Shown piece by piece: positions 10,445 to 19,683 of a stretch of DNA of 64,000 nt. The position numbers were made by a program, and so were the translations under genes. Numbering within the stretch: position 1 is the stretch's first letter; every line of letters starts with the position of its first letter. The notes under the pieces were generated by a model that worked only from the letters and a program-made list of their open reading frames with translations, searched no databases and had not been told where the DNA came from. The stretch is from contig NZ_CP015961.1 of assembly GCF_001659785.1 (NCBI RefSeq), forward strand, positions 682,001 through 746,000. Direction: 5' to 3'. This stretch comes from Dietzia timorensis. GTDB taxonomy: Bacteria > Actinomycetota > Actinomycetes > Mycobacteriales > Mycobacteriaceae.

Positions 10445-13093
10445 ATGTTCGAACGGTTCACCGACCGTGCGCGACGGGTCGTGGTGTTGGCCCAGGAGGA
10501 AGCACGCCTCCTCAAGCACAATTACATCGGCACCGAGCACATTCTGCTCGGCTTGATCCACGAGGGCGAAGGCGTCGCCGCAAAGGCGTTGGAATCGCTC
10601 GGGATCTCGCTAGAGGCGGTGCGCACCCAGGTCGAGGAGATCATCGGCCAGGGGCAGCAGTCGCCCAGCGGGCACATCCCCTTTACCCCGCGCGCCAAGA
10701 AGGTCCTCGAGCTCAGCCTCCGCGAGGCGTTGCAGCTCGGACACAATTACATCGGCACCGAGCACATACTGCTCGGTCTCATCCGCGAGGGTGAGGGCGT
10801 CGCCGCGCAGGTTCTCGTCAAGCTTGGCGCGGACCTGACCCGGGTGCGTCAGCAGGTTATCCAGCTGGTCAACGGCCACTCCGGGAAGGAGGAGGCCGCT
10901 GCGGGTGCAGCTGCAGGTCAGGGTGCCGGGCGCGATCCGGGCACCCCGTCGACCTCGACGGTCCTCGATCAGTTCGGACGTAACCTGACGCAGGCGGCGA
11001 TGGAGGGCAAGCTCGACCCGGTCGTGGGGCGCGGCAAGGAAGTCGAGCGCATCATGCAGGTGCTCAGCCGCCGCACCAAGAACAACCCGGTGCTCATCGG
11101 CGAGCCGGGCGTCGGTAAGTCGGCGGTCGTCGAGGGGCTCGCGCAGTCCATCGTCAACGGGGACGTCCCGGAGACGCTCAAGGACAAGCAGCTGTACTCG
11201 CTGGACCTCGGCTCACTGGTCGCGGGTTCGCGTTACCGCGGCGATTTCGAGGAGCGCCTGAAGAAGGTGCTCAAGGAGATCAACCAGCGCGGCGACATCA
11301 TCTTGTTCATCGACGAGATCCACACGCTGGTCGGCGCCGGCGCCGCAGAGGGCGCGATCGACGCGGCGAGCATCCTCAAGCCGAAGCTCGCCCGCGGCGA
11401 GCTGCAGACGATTGGCGCGACGACGCTCGACGAGTACCGCAAGCACATCGAGAAGGACGCCGCTCTCGAGCGCCGCTTCCAGCCGGTGCAGGTGCCCGAG
11501 CCGTCGGTCGAGCTGTCGGTGGAGATCCTCAAGGGACTTCGCGATCGCTACGAGGCGCACCACCGGGTGACGATCACCGACGGCGCGATTGCCGCGGCGG
11601 CGCAGCTCGCAGATCGCTACATCAACGATCGCTTCCTGCCGGACAAGGCGATCGACCTCATCGACGAGGCCGGTGCCCGCATGCGCATCAAGCGGATGAC
11701 GGCTCCGCCGGACCTGCGCGAGATCGACGAGAAGATCGCCGATGCGCGCCGCGAGAAGGAATCGGCGATCGACGCCCAGGACTTCGAGAAGGCCGCCGGA
11801 CTGCGAGACACCGAGCGCAAGCTCATCGCCGAGCGCGGCGACAAGGAGAAGCAGTGGCGCGCCGGCGACATGGATGTCGCCGCCGTGGTCGACGAGGAGC
11901 AGATCGCCGAGGTCCTCGGGAACTGGACCGGAATCCCCGTATTCAAGCTCACCGAGGAAGAGTCCACGCGCCTGCTGCGCATGGAGGATGAGCTGCACAA
12001 GCGGATCATCGGGCAGGACGACGCCATCAGGGCCGTGTCCCGCGCCATCCGCCGCACCCGTGCCGGCCTCAAGGACCCGAAGCGCCCCTCGGGCTCGTTC
12101 ATCTTCGCCGGTCCGTCCGGTGTCGGTAAGACCGAGTTGTCGAAGGCTCTCGCACAGTTCCTCTTCGGCGAGGACGATGCGCTGATCCAGATCGACATGG
12201 GCGAGTACCACGACCGCTTCACCGCGTCGCGGCTGTTCGGTGCCCCTCCGGGCTACGTCGGCTACGAAGAGGGCGGCCAGCTCACCGAGAAGGTGCGCCG
12301 CAAGCCGTTCTCCGTGGTCCTGTTCGACGAGATCGAGAAGGCGCACTCGGAGATCTACAACACCCTGTTGCAGGTCCTCGAGGACGGCCGACTCACCGAC
12401 GGTCAGGGGCGCCTCGTCGACTTCAAGAACACGGTGCTCATCTTCACCTCGAACCTGGGTACCGCGGACATCTCGAAGGCCGTGGGCCTCGGCTTCCAGA
12501 CGTCGAACAACAATGACGACGCCTACGAGCGGATGAAGCTCAAGGTCAACGACGAGCTGAAGAAGCACTTCCGCCCGGAGTTCCTCAACCGTATCGACGA
12601 CATCGTCGTGTTCCACCAGCTCACGCAGGACGAGATCGTTCAGATGGTCGATCTCATGGTCCAGCGCGTGCGCAAGGCACTGTTCGCCAAGGACATGGAC
12701 ATCGAGGTCTCGGACAAGGCCAAGCGTCTGCTCGCGCAGCGCGGCTTCGACCCGGTCCTCGGCGCGCGCCCGCTGCGTCGCACGATCCAGCGCGAGATCG
12801 AGGACCAACTCTCCGAGAAGCTGCTCTTCGGTGAGGTCGGCGCAGGCGAACTCGTCGAGGTCGACGTCGAGGGCTGGGACGAGGACTCCGACCCGAAGAA
12901 GACCGAGGACGCGAAGTTCACCTTCACCGGTAAGCCGCGCCCCGAGAGCTCCATCGAGGCACAGCGCAAGGACGCCGAGGACAAGACCCCCGAGGACATG
13001 AAGGTCCCCGGCCCCGGCGACTCGCGCCTGCCCGCGGCTCCCTCGGGCCCCGCGCCCGACGGCCCGAACGCCGGAGGCGCGCAGCTCGCCTAG
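10445..13093 (+). CDS. clpC: ATP-dependent Clp protease unfoldase ClpC
   Basis: Hexameric AAA+ unfoldase that feeds substrates to ClpP1P2 in the cytoplasm. Two Clp_N repeats fill about residues 1-145; the first AAA+ module has Walker A GEPGVGKS at 219-226. A UVR/middle domain ([15 protein letters not shown]) lies near 440-455, and the second AAA+ module has GPSGVGKT at about 557-564. A D2-small domain and a 65-residue Pro/Asp/Glu-rich tail complete the 882 residues, somewhat longer than M. tuberculosis ClpC1. The ATG at 10445 follows GAGGGA. It is monocistronic, with its own terminator downstream. A ClgR-like site upstream suggests stress control. Confidence 0.97.
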   Translation: MFERFTDRARRVVVLAQEEARLLKHNYIGTEHILLGLIHEGEGVAAKALESLGISLEAVRTQVEEIIGQGQQSPSGHIPFTPRAKKVLELSLREALQLGHNYIGTEHILLGLIREGEGVAAQVLVKLGADLTRVRQQVIQLVNGHSGKEEAAAGAAAGQGAGRDPGTPSTSTVLDQFGRNLTQAAMEGKLDPVVGRGKEVERIMQVLSRRTKNNPVLIGEPGVGKSAVVEGLAQSIVNGDVPETLKDKQLYSLDLGSLVAGSRYRGDFEERLKKVLKEINQRGDIILFIDEIHTLVGAGAAEGAIDAASILKPKLARGELQTIGATTLDEYRKHIEKDAALERRFQPVQVPEPSVELSVEILKGLRDRYEAHHRVTITDGAIAAAAQLADRYINDRFLPDKAIDLIDEAGARMRIKRMTAPPDLREIDEKIADARREKESAIDAQDFEKAAGLRDTERKLIAERGDKEKQWRAGDMDVAAVVDEEQIAEVLGNWTGIPVFKLTEEESTRLLRMEDELHKRIIGQDDAIRAVSRAIRRTRAGLKDPKRPSGSFIFAGPSGVGKTELSKALAQFLFGEDDALIQIDMGEYHDRFTASRLFGAPPGYVGYEEGGQLTEKVRRKPFSVVLFDEIEKAHSEIYNTLLQVLEDGRLTDGQGRLVDFKNTVLIFTSNLGTADISKAVGLGFQTSNNNDDAYERMKLKVNDELKKHFRPEFLNRIDDIVVFHQLTQDEIVQMVDLMVQRVRKALFAKDMDIEVSDKAKRLLAQRGFDPVLGARPLRRTIQREIEDQLSEKLLFGEVGAGELVEVDVEGWDEDSDPKKTEDAKFTFTGKPRPESSIEAQRKDAEDKTPEDMKVPGPGDSRLPAAPSGPAPDGPNAGGAQLA

Positions 13094-13106
13094 CGGCGCA
13101 CGCAAG

Positions 13107-13149
13107 GCCCGCCGTCATACGGAAAACACTTCCTATGACGGCGGGCTTT
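13107..13149 (+). terminator. Rho-independent terminator of clpC
   Basis: Arms GCCCGCCGTCATA (13107-13119) and TATGACGGCGGGC (13134-13146) are perfectly complementary, followed by TTTC, 14 bp after the clpC stop. Confidence 0.85.
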
Positions 13150-13278
13150 CGCCATTTCGGGGCGACGTAGGGCGAGGGGCCACGCAGAGTAGTGTGAAGT
13201 CGCCCGGCACATGCCCAGTGCAATCGCCATTCGCCGCCGCGCTGCATGCGCGGACAATCTCATTCCGGAAGGACCCCT

Positions 13279-14070
13279 GTGACGGATTTTGCGACGCTGC
13301 TCGGCGACAATCCCGGACTGGCGGTCGCGCTTATCGCCGCAGCAGGTTTCGCCGGATGGATCGACGCGGTTGTCGGCGGAGGCGGGCTCGTACTCATCCC
13401 GGTGCTGCTCATCGCATTCCCGAACGCCGTGCCCGCGACAGCCCTCGGCACCAACAAGGCCGTCGCCGTGTGGGGCACGCTGAGCGCGTCGATCACCTAC
13501 CTGCGCCGCACGAAGGTGCCCCTGGGTTTCCTCGCCGCAGCCGTCCCCATCGCGCTGGTGTTCTCCGGTGCCGGCGCCGCAGCAGCGGCGGCGATCTCCA
13601 CCGACTGGATGCGCCCGATGGTGCTCGTGCTGCTCCTCGCCGTCGGCCTGTGGGTCGCGCTGCGCCCCGGTTTCGGCTCCGGCGAGGCCACACCGCTACG
13701 CCGCGCCGGAGTGGCCGGCGGGCTGTGCGCGGCCGGCGTGATCTCGTTCTACGACGGCATCTTCGGGCCCGGAACCGGCACCTTTCTCATCATGGCGTTC
13801 ACGGCGCTCGTCACCGGCGACTTCCTCCGCTCCGCGGCGATGTCGAAGGTCGTCAACCTCTCCACCAACATCGGTGCGCTCATCGTGTTCGGCTTCGGCG
13901 GGCACATCGTGTGGCTGCTCGCGCTGGTGCTGGCGATCGCCAACGTCATCGGTGCTCAGGTCGGCGCCCGCATGGCCATCAACCGCGGCAGCGGATTCGT
14001 GCGGGTCGTGCTGCTCGTCGTGGTGGTGGCGATGGTCGGCAAGCTGGCATACGACATGATCGCCGGTTGA
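13279..14070 (+). CDS. TauE/SafE (TSUP) family membrane permease
   Basis: Inner-membrane protein of the 4-toluenesulfonate/sulfite exporter superfamily, which moves sulfite, sulfoacetate or similar organosulfur anions. Its 263 residues contain about eight hydrophobic helices and the duplicated family signature: GWIDAVVGGGGLVLIPVLL near the N-terminus and GVISFYDGIFGPGTGTFLI in the second half. The GTG at 13279 has GGAAGG ten bases upstream. It stands alone between the clpC terminator and the convergent permease pair, so the substrate cannot be read from context. Confidence 0.88.
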   Translation: MTDFATLLGDNPGLAVALIAAAGFAGWIDAVVGGGGLVLIPVLLIAFPNAVPATALGTNKAVAVWGTLSASITYLRRTKVPLGFLAAAVPIALVFSGAGAAAAAAISTDWMRPMVLVLLLAVGLWVALRPGFGSGEATPLRRAGVAGGLCAAGVISFYDGIFGPGTGTFLIMAFTALVTGDFLRSAAMSKVVNLSTNIGALIVFGFGGHIVWLLALVLAIANVIGAQVGARMAINRGSGFVRVVLLVVVVAMVGKLAYDMIAG

Positions 14071-14090
14071 GGATTCTCGGGAATTCTCGG

Positions 14091-14840
14091 TCAGCGCGGT
14101 GTCTCGTAGGGGCTGTCGGGCGGGTCGATCGGCAGGACGTCGCGTACCGCGACCGTCGGGGAGCCATCGGACGGATCGGCGTTGTCTCGTGGACTCTCTG
14201 ACACCACCGCCCGCACCCACTCCCCGGGGGCGATCCCGTCGAGGAGATGCGCACTCTCCGCGGATACGCCTGCCGAAATCGTCTTCGCATCCGCCGCGCA
14301 GCAGGTGATGATCACCCTGCCGATTCGCGGTCGCCCGCCGTCATCCAGCACTTGTCCCGTGAGGGTGAGCTCGCGGCCGTCGAGCGAATGGTCCTCAGGG
14401 CGTTCGGCGCGCACCCACAACTCCTGGATGGAGATCTCGGGCGCGTTGCCGGGCGGGAGCGGTCCGCTGTACATGGCTCCGCTGCGTACCGTGTACTCAT
14501 CGGACGCGTCCGCGCCGATCGGACCGGGAACGACGAAGAGCAACAGTGCGCCCGGTACGAGCAACAGCCAAGGCAGCCGCGCCGGGTCGTGAGAATGGAC
14601 GTGGCTGTGTCTGTGGCCTTCGGAGTGGGAGTTCTCGCCTCCGCCGAGTGCCGCGTCTGCGGCGGCCAGTCCCATGATCAGCAAGCCGGCGATAAGGACC
14701 GGCCAGCGCATCGACGGGGCGAGATACAGGTGCACCGTTCCATTGAGGGCGATGACGACGAGTGCAGCGCCGAGGAAGAGCAGCACGCAATCGGCCGCAC
14801 CCCGGCCGAGGCGCAGCGCCCTGCCACACGCGGCTACCAC
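14091..14840 (-). CDS. TIGR03943 family putative permease subunit (YcgQ-like)
   Basis: Partner of the adjacent UPF0718 permease, as in Bacillus ycgRQ. The 249 residues start with two transmembrane helices, a His-rich cluster (HSEGHRHSHVHSHD, about residues 70-83) and a third helix. A soluble C-terminal domain follows with a conserved pair of cysteines (RVIITCCAADA). The GTG start at 14840 lies inside the end of the permease gene (7-bp overlap), so the two are translationally coupled. The His cluster and Cys pair point to a transition metal such as zinc. Family members are often predicted to be zinc-responsive; function is inferred. Confidence 0.8.
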   Translation of the reverse strand: MVAACGRALRLGRGAADCVLLFLGAALVVIALNGTVHLYLAPSMRWPVLIAGLLIMGLAAADAALGGGENSHSEGHRHSHVHSHDPARLPWLLLVPGALLLFVVPGPIGADASDEYTVRSGAMYSGPLPPGNAPEISIQELWVRAERPEDHSLDGRELTLTGQVLDDGGRPRIGRVIITCCAADAKTISAGVSAESAHLLDGIAPGEWVRAVVSESPRDNADPSDGSPTVAVRDVLPIDPPDSPYETPR

Positions 14841-15850
14841 GGGTTCACCCCCATCGCAGCGAACACCAGAGAGCCAATGAGAAGGGCGGCGGCGACCGAG
14901 GCGGTGGCGACGAGCGGGAGGAATCGGAGCGAGAAATCCCGGCCGAACATTCCCGCGTACATGACCGCGAGTTTGAGGTCGATGACCGGGCCGACGGTGA
15001 GAAACACCAGTAGCGGCAATGGTCCCATCTCGGGCATCGCCGCCGCGACGAAGGCGTCGGCCTCGGAGCACAGCGACAGCACTACGGCGAGTGCGAACAT
15101 CACCGTGACGGCGAGCAGCGGATTGTTGGACACGTGGTGTTCCCAGCCGCCGGGGACGACTGTTCGGGCGAATGCGACGAAGCCTGCGCCGAGGACGAGG
15201 AACGATCCGGAGAGCAGGAGGTCGCCGCGGGCCACGGCGACGAATCTCGCCCACCGCGAGCCGCCGTGTTCGTGATGGGGGAGGCGAGACCGTACGAGAT
15301 CGTCCCGGCCGAACCGCAGCCAGAACAGCCCGACCCCGAGCGCGCACAATAAGCCGGCGCCGAAACGCGCGGCGACCATCTCGGGCCTGTCGGGGAACGC
15401 AACAAAAGTAGCGACGAGGACGACGGGGTTGATGGCAGGCGCCGCGAGAAGGAAGGTCAGTGCCGCGGCTTTCGGGACGCCCTGGTTCATGAGTCGGCCG
15501 GCCACGGGCACACTTCCGCATTCGCAGCCGGGGAGCGCGGCACCGCCGAGCCCTGCCGCGCACACCGCGGCAGAGGGACGATCGGGCACGAGCCTGCCGA
15601 CGCGCTCAGGTGTGACGAAGACCGCGAGCAACCCGGATACGGCGACTCCGAGAACGAGGAACGGCAGCGCCTGCGCGACGACGGCAACGAAAATCGTCAT
15701 CGCTTGCCCCCAGTCGGGGCTCGAGCGCAGTTGCGCGCCGAAAGTTCGCCCGAGCAGCGCGAAGGCGATGAGCGCAACGAGAACGGCCATGACCGAATTC
15801 GAGGCGCGTTCGCGCTGGGCTCTGCGAGGGTCGGGGGAGGAAGGATCCAT
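14834..15850 (-). CDS. UPF0718/DUF318 family permease (YcgR-like)
   Basis: Integral membrane protein of 338 residues with about eight hydrophobic helices and the family features LPGCECGSVPVAGRL (Cys-x-Cys in a membrane loop) and SEADAFVAAAMPEMG. Relatives include ArsP-type exporters and the YcgR half of a putative metal-related two-subunit permease. The ATG at 15850 is preceded by GAGGA. It is the first gene of a two-gene operon with the TIGR03943 subunit; a 19-bp palindrome lies just upstream. The transported solute is unknown. Confidence 0.85.
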   Translation of the reverse strand: MDPSSPDPRRAQRERASNSVMAVLVALIAFALLGRTFGAQLRSSPDWGQAMTIFVAVVAQALPFLVLGVAVSGLLAVFVTPERVGRLVPDRPSAAVCAAGLGGAALPGCECGSVPVAGRLMNQGVPKAAALTFLLAAPAINPVVLVATFVAFPDRPEMVAARFGAGLLCALGVGLFWLRFGRDDLVRSRLPHHEHGGSRWARFVAVARGDLLLSGSFLVLGAGFVAFARTVVPGGWEHHVSNNPLLAVTVMFALAVVLSLCSEADAFVAAAMPEMGPLPLLVFLTVGPVIDLKLAVMYAGMFGRDFSLRFLPLVATASVAAALLIGSLVFAAMGVNPW

Positions 15851-15874
15851 GGTGTCCTCAACCCTAGCGCCTAT

Positions 15875-15894
15875 TGGAAACGAATTTCGTTACC
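15875..15894. promoter_or_regulatory. Operator-like palindrome upstream of the permease pair (possible Zur box)
   Basis: GGAAACGAA (15876-15884) and TTCGTTACC (15886-15894) form a near-perfect inverted repeat around one base, 26 bp upstream of the permease start. It shares TGGAAAC with the znuA palindrome at 34171 and matches TGAAAATGATTTTCA-type Zur sites at 11 of 15 positions (my alignment). Confidence 0.45.
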
Positions 15895-15901
15895 GATTGC
15901 T

Positions 15902-16834
15902 CTAGGCGGGGAGTGAATACTCGCCGTCCGACTCGACGAGCAGGCCGTCGGCGAGAAGAGAGCGCAGCGCCCGGTCGCGTTGGACATCGTCCGGCCACAC
16001 CGCGTCGAGCCGCTCACGCGAGACCCAGAAGTGCTCGTGTTCGCCGAGGCCGGAGTCCGCATGCCCATCGCGGAGCACGTCCAGTAGCAGCCCGCGCACC
16101 TGACGGTCTGTGCCGGCGAACTTCTGTGGCGCGCGCCGCTTGCCCTCGTACGCTGGGTAGCCGGCCGCGCGCCATGCGCAGCGCTCGGCGAGCGGACACT
16201 CATCGCAGCGCGGTCCGCGCGCCGAACACACGAGCGCGCCGAGCTCCATGACCGCCGCGCAGAACCGCACGCCCCCGCGGTCCCCGGGCGGCATGAGCCG
16301 TTCCATGTCCTTCAGTTCCTTTTTCGACGGCGGAGGGGCCTGCGCCTCCCCGCGGTCCGCCCGAGCGATCACCCTGCGAATATTCGTGTCGACGACGGGT
16401 ACCGCGCGGCCGAAGGCGAACGCTACGACCGCGCGCGAGGTGTAGTCGCCCACCCCGGGAAGTGCGAGCAGTTCTTCTACATCTGCAGGGACCTCGCCGC
16501 CGTGGCGGTCGACGATCGCCTGTGCGCACTCTTTCAACCGCAGCGCGCGGCGAGGATAACCCAGCTTTCCCCATGCGCGGAGAACCTCGGCGGACGATGC
16601 CTCGGCGAGCTCGGCAGGTCCGGGCCACTTCGCGATCCAGTCGTGCCATGCAGGGACGACTCGGTCGACCGGGGTCTGTTGACTCATGACCTCGCACAAC
16701 AGGATCGACCACGGCGACGACCCCTCGGCGCGCCACGGGAGCGTGCGGCCGTGATCGTCGAACCAGGCGATGACCGCCTCGGTATCGAGCGCGGTGGTTG
16801 GGGTGCGGCTGGAAATGGATAACTCCGACGTCAT
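15902..16834 (-). CDS. mutY: A/G-specific adenine DNA glycosylase MutY
   Basis: Base-excision repair enzyme that removes adenine mispaired with 8-oxoguanine. It has the catalytic glutamate in CEVMSQQT (E48), a helix-hairpin-helix LPGVGDYTSRAV near residues 123-136, the catalytic aspartate in VVDTNIRRV, and a 4Fe-4S motif with exact C-x6-C-x2-C-x5-C spacing. The 310-residue protein has a short C-terminal region where the NUDIX-like domain is reduced. The ATG at 16834 has no clear ribosome site. In M. tuberculosis mutY (Rv3589) is also next to the carbonic anhydrase; here a DUF2252 gene intervenes. Confidence 0.95.
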   Translation of the reverse strand: MTSELSISSRTPTTALDTEAVIAWFDDHGRTLPWRAEGSSPWSILLCEVMSQQTPVDRVVPAWHDWIAKWPGPAELAEASSAEVLRAWGKLGYPRRALRLKECAQAIVDRHGGEVPADVEELLALPGVGDYTSRAVVAFAFGRAVPVVDTNIRRVIARADRGEAQAPPPSKKELKDMERLMPPGDRGGVRFCAAVMELGALVCSARGPRCDECPLAERCAWRAAGYPAYEGKRRAPQKFAGTDRQVRGLLLDVLRDGHADSGLGEHEHFWVSRERLDAVWPDDVQRDRALRSLLADGLLVESDGEYSLPA

Positions 16835-16876
16835 TGTTGGGGGTTGGTGGTCCGCGCGGGCGCGAGCCCGCGTACC

Positions 16877-16886
16877 CAAGTATCGC
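16877..16886 (-). promoter_or_regulatory. Candidate mutY -10 region
   Basis: On the minus strand this reads GCGATACTTG and contains GATACT as a -10 hexamer, placing transcription start near 16871. It is an exact inverted copy of the element at 16935-16944 facing the divergent gene. Confidence 0.4.
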
Positions 16887-16934
16887 GCGAGAGTGGAGTG
16901 GAGGCGAAAGGCGCGGGGGCGATTTGATGGTGAT

Positions 16935-16944
16935 GCGATACTTG
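16935..16944 (+). promoter_or_regulatory. Candidate leaderless promoter of the DUF2252 gene
   Basis: GCGATACTTG contains -10 GATACT (16937-16942), seven bases before the ATG at 16950, the spacing of leaderless actinobacterial transcripts. No Shine-Dalgarno sequence is present, which agrees. Confidence 0.5.
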
Positions 16945-16949
16945 TGCAC

Positions 16950-18860
16950 ATGAGCCAACCGCAGGCAACGAGCCGTACGAATGACAACACGTCAGGCAAC
17001 TCCGAGACGCCGAACTCGACAAAGTCGGCCACCGAGGGCGCGAAGAAGGCGCCGGCGAAGAAGACGAAGAAGCCGTCGCGCCGACAGAAGAGCGCCGCGG
17101 CCACGAAGCCCGCGGCGAGCGCGAAAACTACCTCGCGCACCGCGACGGCGACTCCGTCGGCGAAGAAGTCGGCAGAGAAGAAGCCGGCCGAGAAGAAGCC
17201 GGCCTCGACGAAGTCAGCCACGGCGAAGCCCGCAAAGAAGGCTGCGACCGCGAGCGCTCCCGTCGAGAAGCCGGCGAAAAAGACTGCGCAGAAGAAGGCG
17301 GAGTCGAGTAAGAAGGTCGCGTCGAAGAAGGCCGCGCCGAAAAAGAAGGCAGAGTCGACGAAGACGAAGGACGCTTCCAAGAAGTCTGCGGCGAAAGAGA
17401 AGTCGAACGGCGCGGGGAGTAAGTCCGTCGCCGAGTTACTGGAATCGGTGGCCTCTCTTGGCTTGCCGACGCCGACACCTGCCACCGTCCCCGCACACCG
17501 GCGCCGCCGGGGCGAATTCGACACTTATTCGCGCGAGGTCGCGCGCGGCGACGTCGAGGTTCCACCGGAGATGCTCACCGGCCGCCACCGCCGGTTGCAC
17601 GTGCGCGACACCGTGATCGAGGACCACCTGCTGCGCATGCAGCTCGTGCCCTCGGCGGTCAGCTCGAAGTTCGCAGACATCGCTCGCAGCCCGTTCCCGT
17701 TCTTTCGCGGCACGGCGATGCTGTACTACCGCGACCTCGCTGGCTCGGACGCCCATCTTCCGTTCGTCCCGACCGTTGGCGACGTGCACCCGGAGAACTT
17801 CGGCGTGCTGCCGGGTGCGGACGGCGAACCGCTGTTCAGCATCAACGACATGGACGAGGCGTGGATGGCGCCGTTCACGTGGGACCTCGGGCGCGGCGCC
17901 GTCGGCTTCGCGCTCGCGGCGATCGAGGGCGGCGCCTCACGCAAGAAGGCGATGAAGGTGGCGAAGCAGTTCGTCGCCGCCTACCTCGACGGCGTCGAAA
18001 AGTGCGTCGCCGATCCCGAGGAGGCGACGCGCCGCGTGTCCGGCGACGACGCGCCGAAGGTCTTCCGCCGCTACATGAAGAAGGCGGGGCGCAGCCGCGA
18101 ATCGTTCCTGCGCAAGCGCATCGACTTCGACGAGCTCAACTTTCGCGAGACGAACCGCGTGCGCCGGCGCCCGGGTCTCACCCCGCTTATCGATGACGCC
18201 GTACGCCGCTATTCCCGAAGGGTCCGGCCCTCGTCCGCGAAGGACGAGCTGCCGAAGGACTTCTTCCGCATCCACGACGTCGCGATCCGCACCGGCTCCG
18301 GAACGGCGAGCCGCGGACTGTCCCGCTTCTGGGTCCTCGTCGAGGGCTGGGGTAAATCGGCCGAGGACAAGGTGATCCTCGAGCTGAAAATGTCGCGGCA
18401 TTCCGTGCTCGACGGGCTCGCGCCGAAGCAGGGCTCGGCGAGCGCGAGCCACGACGAGTTCGACCCCGCCAAGCGCATCGCCGACGCGTTCGACGCGTTC
18501 ATCATCGACGGCGATCCGCTGTACGGCTACACCGACATCGAGGGCGTGAGCTTCCTCGTGCGCGAGCGCAGCCCGCAGAAGGTCAACGTCGACGCCGGGG
18601 ACTTCGACAGCTCCGAGCTGAAGAAGTACGCGAAGCTATGCGGGCGCATGCTCGCCCGCCAGCACGTGCGCGCGGACCGCTTCCTCAACGGAAAGAAGTC
18701 TGACGTCGCCGCCCGCATTCTCGGGGCCGGGCACACGAACATCTTCCTGTTCGACACCCTCGAGCTCGTCGCCGAGCAGGTCGACACTGTGCTCCGGGAC
18801 CACGCGATGTTCGCCGCAGACCACGCGGCGGGAGCCTTCGCCGAAATCGCCGAGGAGTAA
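16950..18860 (+). CDS. DUF2252 protein with a histone-H1-like Lys/Ala-rich N-terminal tail
   Basis: 636 residues. Residues about 30-160 are a low-complexity tail of Lys, Ala, Pro, Ser and Thr (AKKAPAKKTKK, EKKPAEKKPA, KKAAPKKKAE), like eukaryotic H1 and mycobacterial HupB/Hbs tails. The rest is a DUF2252 domain, a kinase-like fold of unknown activity, with RSPFPFFRGTAMLYY, GDVHPENFG (the position of a catalytic HxxN loop) and INDMDEAWMAPFTWDL. DUF2252 proteins are usually about 400-480 residues without such a tail. The start at 16950 follows a leaderless-type promoter; longer in-frame starts lack signals. Nucleic-acid association is inferred from the tail only. Confidence 0.85.
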   Translation: MSQPQATSRTNDNTSGNSETPNSTKSATEGAKKAPAKKTKKPSRRQKSAAATKPAASAKTTSRTATATPSAKKSAEKKPAEKKPASTKSATAKPAKKAATASAPVEKPAKKTAQKKAESSKKVASKKAAPKKKAESTKTKDASKKSAAKEKSNGAGSKSVAELLESVASLGLPTPTPATVPAHRRRRGEFDTYSREVARGDVEVPPEMLTGRHRRLHVRDTVIEDHLLRMQLVPSAVSSKFADIARSPFPFFRGTAMLYYRDLAGSDAHLPFVPTVGDVHPENFGVLPGADGEPLFSINDMDEAWMAPFTWDLGRGAVGFALAAIEGGASRKKAMKVAKQFVAAYLDGVEKCVADPEEATRRVSGDDAPKVFRRYMKKAGRSRESFLRKRIDFDELNFRETNRVRRRPGLTPLIDDAVRRYSRRVRPSSAKDELPKDFFRIHDVAIRTGSGTASRGLSRFWVLVEGWGKSAEDKVILELKMSRHSVLDGLAPKQGSASASHDEFDPAKRIADAFDAFIIDGDPLYGYTDIEGVSFLVRERSPQKVNVDAGDFDSSELKKYAKLCGRMLARQHVRADRFLNGKKSDVAARILGAGHTNIFLFDTLELVAEQVDTVLRDHAMFAADHAAGAFAEIAEE

Positions 18861-18946
18861 TGCCGGTCCGCCAATGGGTGCAGCACCTTTCGTTTAACCG
18901 GGGGTGTTGAACTTCCGGCAAGGAGCTACGGAGCATACTGGAGACC

Positions 18947-19594
18947 ATGGGAAACCAGACACCAGTGAGCGCGTGGCAATCGCTGCGCAACGGAAATCAG
19001 CGATTCGTCACTTCCGAGATGCGCAACCCGCAGCAGAACGTTGCGCGCCGTGAGGAGACCGTCTCGGGCCAGAACCCGAAGGCGGTCCTCTTCGGCTGCT
19101 CGGATTCCCGTGTGGCCGCCGAGATCATCTTCGACCAGGGGATCGGCGACCTGTTCGTCATCCGCACCGCGGGCGAGATCATCGATACGGCCGTGCTCGG
19201 CTCGATCGAATTCGCGATCACCGTCCTCAAGACGCCTTTGATCGTGATCCTCGGGCACGATTCGTGCGGCGCCGTCCGCGCTGCGCTGGATGCGCTCGAC
19301 AAGGGCGAGGTGCCGACCGGTTTCCTCCGCGACGTTGTGGAGAAGGTCGCGCCCTCGATGCTCAACGGCCGCCGGGACGGAATCACGGATCCCGATGAGC
19401 TGGGCGCCGCTCACGCCATCGAGATCGGCGAGCTGCTGCGCAATCGCAGCCGGGTCGTGCACGACGCGATCGAGGAGGGGCGGCTCGCGGTCGTCGCGGT
19501 CACATACAAGCTCAGCGACGGCAAGGCGTACCTGCGCGGCGTCTTCGGCGATGTCGAGGACACCCCGCTCCCGCCGGTGGCGGAGGCCAAGTAG
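18947..19594 (+). CDS. canB: Beta-class carbonic anhydrase
   Basis: Zinc enzyme interconverting CO2 and bicarbonate in the cytoplasm. Zinc ligands are C51 (in CSDSR, with D53 and R55), H104 and C107 (GHDSCGA). Length 215 is normal. The ATG at 18947 has GGAG five bases upstream. It is the syntenic counterpart of M. tuberculosis Rv3588c: mutY lies upstream, and downstream is the same membrane protein type as Rv3587c. Confidence 0.95.
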   Translation: MGNQTPVSAWQSLRNGNQRFVTSEMRNPQQNVARREETVSGQNPKAVLFGCSDSRVAAEIIFDQGIGDLFVIRTAGEIIDTAVLGSIEFAITVLKTPLIVILGHDSCGAVRAALDALDKGEVPTGFLRDVVEKVAPSMLNGRRDGITDPDELGAAHAIEIGELLRNRSRVVHDAIEEGRLAVVAVTYKLSDGKAYLRGVFGDVEDTPLPPVAEAK

Positions 19595-19671
19595 ACCCGA
19601 CAGGCTCGGCCGGTGAAGGAAATCCTCACCGATATCCGGTGTGGCACGGCCGAAAAGGCCGCAGGTCCGCC

Positions 19672-19677
19672 TATTCT
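19672..19677 (+). promoter_or_regulatory. Leaderless -10 element
   Basis: TATTCT ends six bases before the GTG at 19684, which has no ribosome-binding site, as expected for a leaderless transcript. Confidence 0.5.
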
Positions 19678-19683
19678 GGGGCC

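Noticed and set aside
11213-13105. Long minus-strand frame opposite clpC
   Set aside because: It is a mirror of the ClpC coding frame with no start signals or motifs.
19600-19665. Weak hairpins after the carbonic anhydrase gene
   Set aside because: Stems of about 5 bp without a T tract do not support a terminator call.
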